A stretch of 57,172 nt of DNA from Bacteriovoracaceae bacterium (GTDB taxonomy: Bacteria > Bdellovibrionota > Bacteriovoracia > Bacteriovoracales > Bacteriovoracaceae), in the NCBI GenBank assembly GCA_947441615.1, contig CANEUH010000025.1:1-57172 (forward strand). Reading direction: 5' to 3'. Position 1 is the stretch's first letter, and every line of letters starts with the position of its first letter. The translations under genes were made by a program, and so were the position numbers. This document shows, one piece after another, positions 9,180 to 18,720 of the stretch. The notes under the pieces are model-generated. The model worked only from the letters and a program-made list of their open reading frames with translations. It was not told the DNA's origin and searched no databases.

Positions 9180-10979
9180 ATGAAGACGGCAACACTATCA
9201 GGAAACTTTTTACTAAAATGCCTCGATCATCGATTGGTGGAGAGTCTTATTTTAGATAAGAAAAAAATGATTATTGGTTCATCTGAACGATGCGATATTC
9301 AACTTAATGATAAGTCCGTTTCTTCACTGCATGTCTTTATTATGATCCATCAGGATGGATTTCTTATTAAAGATCTTTATTCAGAGTCTGGTCTTTTTCT
9401 AAATGGTAAAAGGGTTCAGGAGTCTTCTGTTTATCCTGGAGACAGGATCACTGTCGGAACATTAAGTTTTGTAGTGGAATTGTTACCAGGCGAAGCACCT
9501 GTTTTTAATCCTGATCATGAAATTGAAGCACTTGAAGTGCCTTCGTTTGTTGAATTGCCTGAAGAACAAGGTCTTACATTTATTGATGGCGAATATTGCA
9601 ATATAACCTTTGATGAATCTTATTATAGGCCACTGACCGATATCCCCAAAATCGATTTGATCAAAGATTATGTAGAGCTTGATTCTACCGAAATCCCTTT
9701 GGATATTGCTCACTCTACTAAGGGTAAGCGTCTTGAAGTTATTAATTACGTAAATGGAAATATTATTGATGTTTCTTATATTGAACTTAAGGATGGGGAG
9801 TATTCTTTAACCTCACAGAAAAAATCAAAGTTTGATATTACTTTTCACACGATTAGTAAGGTTAAAATATTTTCTATAAAAAATAATGTCCTTAAGTTTT
9901 TTTCAAACGACATCCTTTCACCTTCAAAAGATTGGTCTCAAATTACTTTAGATGCTCCAGTTTTTTTAACTTTCGGGGCAGAGCAAGTTTCATTTCGATT
10001 AGTTGATCATACAGTTCAGTGGAGTGGACTACCTGCTTTTTACCGCGACCGAGAATTCTTAAAGCAAGGGTCAAAAATATTTGCGACCGTTTTTTTTCCA
10101 TTACTCCTTTTGTTGTTTGTGACTATCCCTCAAAACCAGGACATAAAGGAAGAAATAGCAGTTGTTTATAAACTTCCAGAAAAATTCGTGAAACCAGCTG
10201 AAGACGTTGAAAAATCCGAACTCAAAGCAGAAGAAATCATCACTAAGACGGAAAACACTGGGCATAAAGAAACAAACCAACCAAATCAAAAAGTTGAGTC
10301 TGCCCAGGCTTCATCTCATCAGAAGGTTGTGGCGAAGGCAACTGCTCCAGCTCCAGCAGCGAAAGCTCCTGAGGTGGCACCAGTTAAAGCTTATGAATTT
10401 AAATCATCTGTTGCCTTCAATTCACTTGTTGGAGATGCTCCAAAAATTAATGCACAGGGATCCTCCGCTAAAAATGCACTTAAGGACTCCAATTTTAATA
10501 CGGGGTCTTCAGATACTGGGGCGCTTGTCGCTGGTGCCGATATCGGGGTTTCAAAGTTCAATGGTTCAGATAAAAAAGGAACTGGGGCAGCTTCCTATGG
10601 TTCAAGAGGTCTCGCCACCAAGTCGGGGTTTGATTCTTCTTATTTAGAGCCAAAAACTGTCGTCCTCGGTTCAATGGATCCTGAATTATTACGTAAGATA
10701 CTAAGAGAGTACATTCCTCAGTTCCGCCATTGTTATCAAAAAGAACTTATTGGGCATTCTGATAAAATTAAAGGAATCATCGATCTTAACTTTACTATTT
10801 CAGCGGCCGGTAAAGTCTCAAAATACAATATTGAGGTAAAAGACGCTCAATTTTCGCAAAAAGGGATTGGTTGCATGGGTGAAGTCCTCAGCCTTATTGA
10901 TTTTCCTAAACCAAAAGGCGGAGGTCTTGTGGATGTAAGACAGCCACTTAATTTCTTTGCTGAAACAGAAAAGATCTAA
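9180..10979 (+). CDS. FHA domain-TM-TonB-like (AgmX/PglI tail) protein, GltG-like
   Basis: 599 residues in four parts: a cytoplasmic FHA domain (about 20-105, IGSSERCDIQLNDKSVSSLH), a middle region, one membrane helix (about 299-317, FFPLLLLLFVTIP), a Lys/Pro/Ala-rich periplasmic linker (about 320-480) and a C-terminal domain (about 498-596, LLRKILREYIPQFRHCYQKE) of the AgmX/PglI tail type, which is TonB-like. GltG and GltJ of Myxococcus have this plan and carry motor force across the periplasm. FHA domains bind phosphothreonine, suggesting control by a Ser/Thr kinase. It is the last gene of the locus and its stop overlaps the convergent next gene by 4 bp. Confidence 0.85.
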   Translation: MKTATLSGNFLLKCLDHRLVESLILDKKKMIIGSSERCDIQLNDKSVSSLHVFIMIHQDGFLIKDLYSESGLFLNGKRVQESSVYPGDRITVGTLSFVVELLPGEAPVFNPDHEIEALEVPSFVELPEEQGLTFIDGEYCNITFDESYYRPLTDIPKIDLIKDYVELDSTEIPLDIAHSTKGKRLEVINYVNGNIIDVSYIELKDGEYSLTSQKKSKFDITFHTISKVKIFSIKNNVLKFFSNDILSPSKDWSQITLDAPVFLTFGAEQVSFRLVDHTVQWSGLPAFYRDREFLKQGSKIFATVFFPLLLLLFVTIPQNQDIKEEIAVVYKLPEKFVKPAEDVEKSELKAEEIITKTENTGHKETNQPNQKVESAQASSHQKVVAKATAPAPAAKAPEVAPVKAYEFKSSVAFNSLVGDAPKINAQGSSAKNALKDSNFNTGSSDTGALVAGADIGVSKFNGSDKKGTGAASYGSRGLATKSGFDSSYLEPKTVVLGSMDPELLRKILREYIPQFRHCYQKELIGHSDKIKGIIDLNFTISAAGKVSKYNIEVKDAQFSQKGIGCMGEVLSLIDFPKPKGGGLVDVRQPLNFFAETEKI

Positions 10980-11341
10980 GCCGCCAAAAGAACTTCTCTG
11001 CGCTCTTTTCTGGGTTGGGGAAGGGGTTTGACGTTACTTAGTTGTTGATGATTTTTTATGACTCTTTTCTGTAAATAAATTTCGATTTTTTTAACCATCT
11101 GAGGATTTGTTGAGAACCTAAATGTTCCTTTTTCCCCAGAGAAAGTTGTCCATTCAATTTTTCCGCTAAAAAATAAAAATTTAGGAACAGTAATTTCAAA
11201 ATAAGAAAGTTCGTTAATTTTCCAAGTGTCTCCCATTTCTTTCTTTGTGAATAAATGTGACCATGCCCCTTTTAATAATTTAATTTTGTCATCATAAATT
11301 TCTAGTTTTGATGTTGGTCCTTGGAGAGTGTAGAAAATCAA
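10976..11341 (-). CDS. Hypothetical small cytoplasmic protein, TTG start
   Basis: The reading frame opens at an ATG at 11401, but that codon has no ribosome site, whereas a TTG at 11341 lies 5 nt after a perfect AGGAGG (plus-strand CCTCCT at 11347-11352). I therefore place the start at the TTG, giving 121 residues beginning (M)IFYTLQGPTSKLEIYDD. The chain looks like a single beta-rich domain (PH-like) with a basic tail (KPLPQPRKERREV). I do not recognise a family. It converges on the FHA gene with a 4-bp overlap and may be the only gene of its transcript. Confidence 0.6.
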   Translation of the reverse strand: MIFYTLQGPTSKLEIYDDKIKLLKGAWSHLFTKKEMGDTWKINELSYFEITVPKFLFFSGKIEWTTFSGEKGTFRFSTNPQMVKKIEIYLQKRVIKNHQQLSNVKPLPQPRKERREVLLAA

Positions 11342-11781
11342 TTTTGCCTCCTGTGAATGGTAGTTTCTTATCGAATAAAAAAATGAAAAACATGAACCCA
11401 TTTTTAAGAATATTTTTGGATCATTTTTTTATTTACGGTGGAAAAGATCTGGCCCATCCAGAAGACAATTCAGCAATCTATTAATTCGAAAAATTCGCGA
11501 TCAAAACCTTCTTTAAAAATGAAAGTTTCAAGCACATACAATGATGGGGGAAGTTCTAATTAATTGATTTTCATAAATTGTAGATAAAATCGAAATCTAT
11601 TGCCCCGGCCTCTTGATTTTCCAGGGCAAATTTTTCCCTATTATAGAAGCTTTCTCGCCGTCTTGAACCTGAGTGCAGCTGTTGACCTTTAGATCGTTTG
11701 TAAAGTTCGTCCTTGAACTTAGCTGTGTGATGTAAGATTTTGTTAAAATTTAGGCATTTTCTCGAGAAAATTTATCGGACT
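11342..11781. other. Non-coding stretch upstream of the nrdBA boxes
   Basis: AT-rich and without credible coding frames on either strand; short A and T tracts are frequent. Together with the box array that follows, it makes an unusually long upstream region (about 590 bp) for nrdB. A promoter for the minus-strand small gene should lie near its left end. No clear promoter hexamer pair could be assigned. Confidence 0.5.
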
Positions 11782-11880
11782 TTCCACTAAATCTAGTTAT
11801 AAAAACCGTCAAAAAAATGTCGAAACCACTATATGTAGTTTTTTCTCTTTTCAAATGTCAGATCAACCACTACGCTAAAT
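11782..11880 (+). promoter_or_regulatory. Three NrdR-type boxes upstream of nrdBA
   Basis: Three related 16-bp boxes share the core CCACTA: TTCCACTAAATCTAGT (11782-11797), AACCACTATATGTAGT (11824-11839) and AACCACTACGCTAAAT (11865-11880). The first two have palindromic ACTA-N4-TAGT centres like the NrdR box; the third keeps only the left half. Their pitch is 42 and 41 bp, close to four helical turns, so all face the same side of the DNA. NrdR represses ribonucleotide reductase genes through tandem boxes an integral number of turns apart. Confidence 0.75.
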
Positions 11881-11932
11881 TTAAGACAGAAAAACAACAC
11901 CACCACACACATCATGAAGAAGGAGCTGGGGT

Positions 11933-12919
11933 ATGAGCATGGAGCCACTACTAAAACAAAGTAACGATCGATTTGTACTTTTCCCGATTAAGTATCACGA
12001 CATCTGGGACATGTATAAAAAGGCGATGGCCTCTTTTTGGACAGCGGAAGAGATTGATCTTTATTCCGACTTAAAAGATTGGGAATCCCTTAACGAGCAA
12101 GAGCGTCATTACATTTCTCATGTCCTTGCGTTCTTTTCAGCTTCAGACGGTATCGTTAATGAGAATCTTGCACTTCGTTTTTATAACGACGTCCAGATTC
12201 CGGAAGCACGCTCCTTTTATGGTTTTCAGATTGCGATGGAAAACATCCATGCTGAAACATACGGGCTTCTCATTGATACATATATCAAGGACCCAGCTAA
12301 AAAAGATTATCTCTTTAAAGCTATCGATAATATTCCGTGTATTAAAAAGAAAGCTGACTGGGCCATGAAGTGGATCTACGGAAATGGTTCTTTTGCTGAA
12401 AGACTTGTGGCGTTTGCAGCTATTGAAGGAATTTTCTTCTCTGGTTCTTTCTGTTCAATTTTCTGGTTAAAAAAGCGCGGCCTTATGCCTGGTCTCACTT
12501 TCTCTAATGAGTTGATCTCTAGAGACGAGGGTCTTCACACAGACTTTGCTTGCCTACTTTATAAGAACTACATCACAGACAAGCCTTCCGAGTCTCGCAT
12601 CCGCGAACTCATTACTGAAGCTTTAGAGATCGAGTGTGAGTTCATCACTGAAGCTCTTCCAGTTTCGCTTATCGGTATGAACGCCGAGATGATGAAAGAG
12701 TATATTAAGTTTGTGGCCGACAGGTTGATGAGATCTCTTGGTTACGGCGAAATGTATGGCGCTAAGAACCCATTTGACTGGATGGAATTAATTTCAATGC
12801 AAGGTAAAACAAATTTCTTTGAAAAGCGTGTTGCTGAATACCAAAAGGCTGGAGTGATGAACTCTACAAAAGAGCCTGCAGGTGCCCAATTCGCTTTTTC
12901 AACCGATATGGATTTTTAA
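11933..12919 (+). CDS. nrdB: Ribonucleoside-diphosphate reductase, beta subunit (class Ia)
   Basis: 328 residues. The radical-generating subunit makes the tyrosyl radical used by NrdA to reduce ribonucleotides in the cytoplasm. Di-iron ligands are visible: Asp42 (EEIDL), Glu103 and His106 in [10 protein letters not shown] with the radical Tyr110, then the EGIFFSG and RDEGLHTDF segments. The motif spelling ([15 protein letters not shown]) is closer to eukaryotic R2 than to E. coli NrdB. The AAGGAG site precedes the ATG at 11933; a second Met at codon 3 is possible. It lies 10 bp before nrdA and behind three NrdR-type boxes. Confidence 0.96.
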   Translation: MSMEPLLKQSNDRFVLFPIKYHDIWDMYKKAMASFWTAEEIDLYSDLKDWESLNEQERHYISHVLAFFSASDGIVNENLALRFYNDVQIPEARSFYGFQIAMENIHAETYGLLIDTYIKDPAKKDYLFKAIDNIPCIKKKADWAMKWIYGNGSFAERLVAFAAIEGIFFSGSFCSIFWLKKRGLMPGLTFSNELISRDEGLHTDFACLLYKNYITDKPSESRIRELITEALEIECEFITEALPVSLIGMNAEMMKEYIKFVADRLMRSLGYGEMYGAKNPFDWMELISMQGKTNFFEKRVAEYQKAGVMNSTKEPAGAQFAFSTDMDF

Positions 12920-12929
12920 GGAGTAGACA

Positions 12930-15272
12930 ATGTTCGTTCAAACACGTTCAGGTAAAAGAGAACCAGTACAATTTGATAAAATCACCCACCGCATTTCTCA
13001 ACTTACTTATGGATTAGATCAAAAGTATGTTGATTCAATGCAAGTTGCAAAAAGAACGATCAACGGTCTTTTTGACGGCATTACGACTGAAGAATTGGAT
13101 AATCTCTCAGCGGAAGTTTCTGCTTATATGACTTCAGTTCATCCGGACTACGCTCGCTTAGCGGGAAGAATTGCGGTAGCGAACCTGCACCGTTCAACTT
13201 CAGATTCTTTCATGGAAACATTTGAGAAACTATACGGTTACAGAAATGAATTCACTGGCGAGCATCAGCCACTTATCTCTGAAGAGATTTTTGGGTTTGC
13301 TAATCAGCACAAAGACAGAATCATGAAAGAGATTGCTTATTCTCGTGATTTTGAATTTGATTACTTTGGATATAAGACTCTTGAAAAATCTTATCTACTA
13401 AAAGTGAATGGGAAAATTGTTGAGCGTCCTCAGCATTTATTTATGAGAGTTGCCCTAGGAGTTCAGATTGGAAACATCGAAGAAGCTATTAAAACCTATC
13501 ATCTTATTTCAGAGGGCTGGTTCACACATGCTTCTCCGACTCTTTTTAATGCCGGTACTAATAAAGCGCAGATGTCGTCATGCTTCTTGGTAAGCATGAA
13601 GGATGACTCGATTGATGGAATTTATGAGACACTAAAACAGTGCGCTCTTATCTCCCAGTCAGCAGGTGGAATTGGTCTTTCAATCCACAATATTCGCGCG
13701 AAGGGTTCTTTCATCAAGGGAACAAATGGAACTTCGAATGGTATCGTTCCTATGCTTCGTGTGTTTAACGATACCGCTCGCTACGTCGATCAAGGTGGTG
13801 GAAAGAGAAAAGGTGCATTTGCTATTTATCTTGAGCCTTGGCATTCAGATATCGAAGATTTCTTAGAGTTAAAAAAGAACCACGGTAAAGATGAACTTCG
13901 TGCCCGTGATCTTTTCTATGCACTTTGGATCAATGATCTTTTCATGAAGAGAGTTGAAACAGATGGAGAATGGACACTTATGTGTCCAAATAAATCCCCA
14001 GGTCTGGCGGACTGCTACGGTAAAAAGTTTGAAGAACTTTATGAAAAATATGAAAAAGAGGGGAGGGGCCTCAAAACTGTTAAGGCACGTGACCTTTGGT
14101 TTAAAATCATTAGCTCTCAGATTGAGAGTGGCTCACCTTTCATGCTTTATAAAGATGCGGCTAACGAGAAATCAAACCAAAAGAACTTGGGAACAATCAA
14201 ATCATCAAACCTTTGTACTGAAATTATTCAATACACTTCAGACAAAGAAATTGCAGTTTGTAACTTGGCCTCAATCGCTCTTCCTAAGTTTGTTGATAAT
14301 GGAAAGTTTGATCACAAAAATCTTTTCGATGTGACTTATCAAGTGACTAAGAACTTGAACAAGATTATCGATCTTAACTACTACCCAGTAGAAGAAGCTC
14401 GTTACTCTAACATGAAAAACCGTCCCATTGGGATTGGTGTTCAGGGTCTGGCCGATGCTTTCTTTAAAATGAGAATGCCATTTGATTCAGAAAGTGCCCG
14501 CACACTTAATAAAGAAATCTTTGAGACTATTTATTTTGCGGCATTATCTGCTTCTAATGATCTCGCTAGAGAGTTTGGTCACTATGATTCATACAAAGGC
14601 TCACCAATGTCTGAAGGCGTTCTTCAACACGATATGTGGGGCGTAAAACCTTCTGAGCGTTGGGACTGGAATGGATTACGTGCAAAAATTAAGCAATATG
14701 GAGTACGTAACTCGCTTCTCATGGCCCCTATGCCAACGGCCTCTACATCTCAAATTCTTGGCAATAACGAGTGTATTGAGCCAGTAACCTCAAACATCTA
14801 TACACGCCGAGTTCTATCTGGAGAATTCGCCGTTGTTAATAAGCATCTTGTTAAGGATCTTATTCAGCTTGGGCTCTGGAATGAGGAAATGAAGGACAGG
14901 ATCATCGCTCACAATGGATCAGTCCAATACATTCCAGAGATTCCTGCTGAATTAAAGGAACTTTATAAGACGGTTTGGGAAATTAAACAGAAGTCTATTC
15001 TTGAGATGGCAGCTGACCGTGGTGCCTATATTGATCAGTCTCAGTCTCTAAATATCCATATGGAAGATACTAATTTTGGTAAACTTTCTTCTCTTCATTT
15101 TGCTGCCTGGAAGCTTGGGCTCAAAACGGGTATGTATTATTTAAGAACGAGACCAGCAGTTGATGCTATTAAGTTTACAATTAAAGAAACTACTAAATCA
15201 GCAGCTGACCAAGAAGCAGCAATGGTTTGTTCATTGGATAATCCAGAAGCTTGCGTTTCTTGCGGCAGCTAG
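12930..15272 (+). CDS. nrdA: Ribonucleoside-diphosphate reductase, alpha subunit (class Ia)
   Basis: 780 residues. It begins with an ATP-cone (about 1-90, [21 protein letters not shown]), which gives allosteric activity control. The catalytic core shows Cys218 (MSSCFLVS), the NLCTEI motif with Asn427, Cys429 and Glu431, and [15 protein letters not shown]. The C-terminus ends CVSCGS, with the exchangeable thiol pair Cys775/Cys778 for re-reduction. The overall spelling is eukaryote-like. It is co-transcribed with nrdB (10-bp gap, GGAG site) and ends in a strong terminator. Confidence 0.97.
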   Translation: MFVQTRSGKREPVQFDKITHRISQLTYGLDQKYVDSMQVAKRTINGLFDGITTEELDNLSAEVSAYMTSVHPDYARLAGRIAVANLHRSTSDSFMETFEKLYGYRNEFTGEHQPLISEEIFGFANQHKDRIMKEIAYSRDFEFDYFGYKTLEKSYLLKVNGKIVERPQHLFMRVALGVQIGNIEEAIKTYHLISEGWFTHASPTLFNAGTNKAQMSSCFLVSMKDDSIDGIYETLKQCALISQSAGGIGLSIHNIRAKGSFIKGTNGTSNGIVPMLRVFNDTARYVDQGGGKRKGAFAIYLEPWHSDIEDFLELKKNHGKDELRARDLFYALWINDLFMKRVETDGEWTLMCPNKSPGLADCYGKKFEELYEKYEKEGRGLKTVKARDLWFKIISSQIESGSPFMLYKDAANEKSNQKNLGTIKSSNLCTEIIQYTSDKEIAVCNLASIALPKFVDNGKFDHKNLFDVTYQVTKNLNKIIDLNYYPVEEARYSNMKNRPIGIGVQGLADAFFKMRMPFDSESARTLNKEIFETIYFAALSASNDLAREFGHYDSYKGSPMSEGVLQHDMWGVKPSERWDWNGLRAKIKQYGVRNSLLMAPMPTASTSQILGNNECIEPVTSNIYTRRVLSGEFAVVNKHLVKDLIQLGLWNEEMKDRIIAHNGSVQYIPEIPAELKELYKTVWEIKQKSILEMAADRGAYIDQSQSLNIHMEDTNFGKLSSLHFAAWKLGLKTGMYYLRTRPAVDAIKFTIKETTKSAADQEAAMVCSLDNPEACVSCGS

Positions 15273-15287
15273 GTTTTTTCTGTCAGG

Positions 15288-15326
15288 GCCACCTCACGAT
15301 GGATGTTGTGAGGTGGCTTTTTTTTT
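15288..15326 (+). terminator. Rho-independent terminator after nrdA
   Basis: GCCACCTCAC (15288-15297) pairs perfectly with GTGAGGTGGC (15308-15317) across a 10-nt loop, followed by nine T (15318-15326). It overlaps the stop of the convergent methyltransferase gene by 2 bp. Confidence 0.95.
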
Positions 15327-16158
15327 AGATTAAATTGTAACCCATTTCTGGTCGACGAAGTTCCAGAGGGATATTACTAGTATTTTCAGGAATCGGCTGG
15401 TGAGGGCCAAGCGGAAATTCAGTGCGTAAATTTTTTTTCCTAAATCGAATGGTGGTTGGATTATCCAGAGTCTTAATATCAAATCCCTTCTTTCTTAACT
15501 CCCCAAGAGCATCACGAAGTTCAAGCACAAGACCTTTTGAGTAGATATTAACACCTTCAAGATTTGTATGTAGTGAGAGGCCCTCAGGTTTAAGAACTCT
15601 TAAGATTTCACTAAAGAGTTCAAATTTATACTTTATGTGTGGGATAGTATTTTGTGAATAGATGAGATCAAACTTTGCGTCATCGTAGGGAATCTTTCCG
15701 CCAAAATCGAGGTCTTGAAAGACAACATAGGGAAGTTCAAGCTGATCAATTTCTTCTTTGTTAAATATTCCAAATTTAAGAGCAGTTAAGATAAAGCTAT
15801 CTCGACGATAAAACGTATGCGTTTTTTCTTTGTTGATTCCATAAAATTCAATATCCGGAAATCTTTTTTTAAGTTCCATTAAAACTCTTCCGTTACCGAT
15901 TCCAATTTCCATTATTCTAGTTTTTTCACCCGCCAGACGATTTCTTTCAAAGATTTCTTGAATCATTGTTTCAAGATTATAAGGGCCTATTAGTTTATCG
16001 AGCTCAGTAATAGAGTGTGAACGATCTTCGTTATATTGAAGATTTTTATACTGTTCCATATGGACAGTTTCTACATCAACATTAGTTTGAAAGTAGAGTA
16101 GGACACAAAATCCAACGATCAAAATTGAGGTTATGAGTAAAAAATTCCGTAGGGCCAT
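15325..16158 (-). CDS. SAM-dependent methyltransferase with N-terminal membrane anchor
   Basis: 277 residues. One hydrophobic segment (about 5-23) is followed by a class I methyltransferase fold: motif I is MEIGIGNGRVLMEL, then YGINKEK, DLIYSQNTIPHI and ILRVLKPEGLSLHTN. The anchor suggests a membrane-attached enzyme, with the side of the membrane unresolved. The substrate is unknown. It starts 3 bp after the stop of the trypsin-like protease, so both are in one minus-strand operon. No good Shine-Dalgarno is seen. Confidence 0.75.
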   Translation of the reverse strand: MALRNFLLITSILIVGFCVLLYFQTNVDVETVHMEQYKNLQYNEDRSHSITELDKLIGPYNLETMIQEIFERNRLAGEKTRIMEIGIGNGRVLMELKKRFPDIEFYGINKEKTHTFYRRDSFILTALKFGIFNKEEIDQLELPYVVFQDLDFGGKIPYDDAKFDLIYSQNTIPHIKYKFELFSEILRVLKPEGLSLHTNLEGVNIYSKGLVLELRDALGELRKKGFDIKTLDNPTTIRFRKKNLRTEFPLGPHQPIPENTSNIPLELRRPEMGYNLI

Positions 16159-16161
16159 GAC

Positions 16162-17079
16162 TTATTCTACAACTGATGAGTTAAACTTATCTAGAACTTC
16201 TGTATGATTTGCTAAATTCTGTCTCACTGCTTTTATAAAGTCCCCAACCGGCGTAGCAATATTATATGACTTATTTGGATCCGTATTTAAAGTGATAGCA
16301 GTCTGCCTTTTGACTATTCCTATCACTTGACCATTTTCGCTAAGTAGCGGCCCACCAGAATTTCCAGAGGTAATAGGAGCATAAAACCTTAGTTGGCCAG
16401 CTCTCAATAATAAACCTCGTCCTTGGGAATAGTGAATGCCAAGACCAGCACTATTTCCGATGGCGGTTGTTACAGTATCATCCCAGGTTGATCCTTCGGG
16501 TAATTGGCCAAAGAGCTTTAGAGAAGGACCTTGGGATAGAGAGACTTCATATTTTACGCCAGGACAAAATAAACAATCTCTTTTTGTTTTGATTTTATTT
16601 TTCATCTCGATCAAACAGACGTCTTGTTCAGTATTACAGTAGTGAACCCTCTTACATTTAAATGTTTCACCTTCATAATTCCTAATTTCAAAATCATCGC
16701 ATTCCGTTGTATTTTCAAAGTTACTATCGAGTACATGTAAGTTTGTTAGTACGAGATTATTGCCAATACTGAAAGCTGTTCCACGACGGGACATCTTTTC
16801 TTCATTTGATCCAAATTGTGATGGAATCATTTCAAAAACAGCATTCGCGGAATTTAAGTATTGTTGATACTTTTCCTTCGTTACAATAGTTGTTCCTCCA
16901 TTGGAACTGAACTCACCATTTTTATCAATTTTCGTTACTTGTACTATTTGATCTCCATTTTCAAGGGTCTTATTTCTGGGTGAATAAAGATCGAGTGGTG
17001 GTGTTATAATTCTCTCAGGAACAACGGATCTGGCCAAAAGGGCACCTGAATAAAGAAAGGCAAAAAATAATATTTTCAT
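16162..17079 (-). CDS. Secreted trypsin-like serine protease
   Basis: I place the start at 17079, where a signal peptide begins (MKILFFAFLYSGALLARS); a longer open frame upstream (to 17385) has no signal and overlaps the promoter and body of the divergent gene. The 305-residue product has the trypsin triad: His115 (LTNLHVLD), Asp153 (EQDVCLIEM) and Ser241 (ITSGNSGGPL). Several Cys (for example in TECDD, KCKRVHYC and DCLFCPG) suggest disulfides, consistent with export. The fold is of the short HtrA/glutamyl-endopeptidase kind without a PDZ domain. It is the first gene of a two-gene operon with the anchored methyltransferase. Confidence 0.85.
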   Translation of the reverse strand: MKILFFAFLYSGALLARSVVPERIITPPLDLYSPRNKTLENGDQIVQVTKIDKNGEFSSNGGTTIVTKEKYQQYLNSANAVFEMIPSQFGSNEEKMSRRGTAFSIGNNLVLTNLHVLDSNFENTTECDDFEIRNYEGETFKCKRVHYCNTEQDVCLIEMKNKIKTKRDCLFCPGVKYEVSLSQGPSLKLFGQLPEGSTWDDTVTTAIGNSAGLGIHYSQGRGLLLRAGQLRFYAPITSGNSGGPLLSENGQVIGIVKRQTAITLNTDPNKSYNIATPVGDFIKAVRQNLANHTEVLDKFNSSVVE

Positions 17080-17157
17080 TAGGGTTAAGCTTAGTCCTTT
17101 AAGGGATTTTTTTGTGAAGAAGCCTTCATCATGAGTAAAAGTTTCATATCGATAGCT

Positions 17158-17186
17158 TTGACAGCTTTGCTGGAAGTTCATAAAAT
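17158..17186 (+). promoter_or_regulatory. Near-consensus sigma-70 promoter
   Basis: TTGACA (17158-17163), 17-bp spacer, TAAAAT (17181-17186). It predicts a start near 17193 and a ~23-nt leader with AAGGAG before the ATG at 17216. Confidence 0.85.
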
Positions 17187-17215
17187 TGATTGATATTAAG
17201 TATTTAAGGAGTTTT

Positions 17216-17656
17216 ATGAAATCCATCATAACGGTCTTATTAGTCACCCTTTCGCTTCCAGTTTGGGCGAATAAAGTGGGGGTGGGGATTTCTCTTGGAA
17301 ACCCAACAGGTCTTAATGGTAAATACTGGAAGGATTCAACCCATGCTATCGATGGCGGTTTTGCCATGTCCTTGGGACACTCCACAAATGTCAGTGTTCA
17401 CTCAGATTATCTTTTTCATCGGCCGGAATCATTTTACTTGAATGATATTTATGCTCTTGATTTGTACTACGGAGTCGGAGGACGCATGGAGTTTTCTGAT
17501 TCTCCTGAAGTAGGAGTTCGAGTTCCCGTTGGCCTTCTTTACAACACCGAAAATAGACAATCTGATATTTTTGCAGAGGTCGCACCAATTGTTGATTTTA
17601 TCGGAAGAACTGGTCTAGAGCTTCATTTACTATTTGGAGCTAGATACTATTTCTAA
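17216..17656 (+). CDS. Small exported beta-rich (outer-membrane-like) protein
   Basis: 146 residues starting at the ATG with AAGGAG and a signal peptide (MKSIITVLLVTLSLPVWA); an upstream Met at 17186 overlaps the -10 box and is rejected. The mature chain is glycine- and aromatic-rich with alternating strands and ends LHLLFGARYYF, an outer-membrane-barrel style terminus. About eight strands would fit the length. It is expressed from a near-perfect promoter, so it may be abundant. Function unknown. Confidence 0.75.
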   Translation: MKSIITVLLVTLSLPVWANKVGVGISLGNPTGLNGKYWKDSTHAIDGGFAMSLGHSTNVSVHSDYLFHRPESFYLNDIYALDLYYGVGGRMEFSDSPEVGVRVPVGLLYNTENRQSDIFAEVAPIVDFIGRTGLELHLLFGARYYF

Positions 17657-17698
17657 GTGACTGATCGATTCTAATGATCAGAGAAGTAAGATAAGAAG

Positions 17699-18259
17699 TT
17701 ACTTTATCTTATGTATGATTTTGATTTTTCTTGAATTGATTTCAGTAATTATGATTTCTCCCTCAAGATATTCAGCTTTTGTCATTTCATTCGCTGATTT
17801 GATCCTAATGCTATAATTGGCATTAAATTTTACTTCTGAATTTACACCTTTCAACAGACCGTTCGTGATTTCTAATTTAAGAATAGGATGACGTTCTAAG
17901 ATGGCGGATATTTGGTTGTCAGACTGAAAGGTCGTAAAATGAAATAAATTTCTAAGATCTAGATTGATTTTAAAAGGTTTTATAAATTGCGGATGTATTT
18001 CACCATTAAGATCACAGCCCTCTTTAAACTTAAATTTTATCGATGCTTGTGAATGAGAAGTTAAAATTTGTGCCCAGTTTATTTTCGAATCTTGGCAGTC
18101 ATCTATTCTAAAATGATTTAATTTTTCTTGGTTTGTTTTTCTTTCGGTAGTAATTGTTTTTAAAATCAATTTGATCGATTGTATTGAATTTTCTTCATCA
18201 TGTTTGCTAGGATAAACAAAAAATGTAAAAAATAATAACCAGACAATGGGCATAAGCAC
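17699..18259 (-). CDS. Hypothetical membrane-anchored or exported protein
   Basis: 186 residues. An N-terminal hydrophobic stretch (about 3-16, MPIVWLLFFTFFVYP) may be a signal peptide or anchor, followed by a polar, beta-rich domain with two Cys (DDCQDS, EGCDLNG). The AAGG site fits the ATG at 18259. No family is recognised. It stands alone between a convergent neighbour and a divergent response regulator. Confidence 0.6.
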   Translation of the reverse strand: MLMPIVWLLFFTFFVYPSKHDEENSIQSIKLILKTITTERKTNQEKLNHFRIDDCQDSKINWAQILTSHSQASIKFKFKEGCDLNGEIHPQFIKPFKINLDLRNLFHFTTFQSDNQISAILERHPILKLEITNGLLKGVNSEVKFNANYSIRIKSANEMTKAEYLEGEIIITEINSRKIKIIHKIK

Positions 18260-18330
18260 CTTAAATCATTATGTTTTTAGAACCTTAAGACAAACTTAAT
18301 TCTACACTCGTCAGGGCCCTAAGGTAAACT

Positions 18331-18720
18331 TTGAATACTATGAGTGACATATTATTTTTAAGTAAAACCATTCTGATTGTCGATGATGAAATAGATTTGA
18401 GAGAAATCATTGCTTCCGAATTTGAGTATCTTGGAGCAAAAGTTTATCTTGCTAACAGTGTTCATATAGCAAAGGTCATTTTATCTCAAGAAAAAATCGA
18501 TCTTGTTATTTCAGATATCCGAATGCCAGGTGAGACAGGTATCGATTTACTAGATTTTGTTAAAAATCAAAAGATGTTAAATACTTCAGTCATCCTTATC
18601 TCAGGTTTTTCGGATATTTCAATCGATGAAGCTTTTAGTAAAGGTGTCGATGGATATATTTCAAAGCCATTTCAATTAGATGAGATAATTGAGACGGCCT
18701 GGAAATGTCTTCAGAACTAA
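18331..18720 (+). CDS. Stand-alone response-regulator receiver (CheY-like)
   Basis: 129 residues, receiver domain only. The acidic pair is in ILIVDDEID, the phosphorylation site is Asp62 (VISDIRMPG), with Ser91 (LISGFSD) and Lys112 (ISKPF). There is no output domain, so it acts by protein contact, like CheY or a Spo0F-type phosphorelay. The frame starts at a TTG at 18331, 6 nt after TAAGG; an ATG at 18340 (MSDILFL) is the alternative, 15 nt from that site. No histidine kinase is nearby. Its end overlaps convergent msrA by 4 bp. Confidence 0.85.
   Translation: MNTMSDILFLSKTILIVDDEIDLREIIASEFEYLGAKVYLANSVHIAKVILSQEKIDLVISDIRMPGETGIDLLDFVKNQKMLNTSVILISGFSDISIDEAFSKGVDGYISKPFQLDEIIETAWKCLQN

Noticed and set aside
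10207..10647. 146-codon frame inside the FHA gene
   Set aside because: Out-of-frame shadow of the low-complexity linker; no ribosome site or protein-like composition.
17080..17385. 102-residue N-terminal extension of the trypsin-like protease
   Set aside because: Signal peptide starts only at 17079, and the extension overlaps the consensus promoter and body of the divergent gene.
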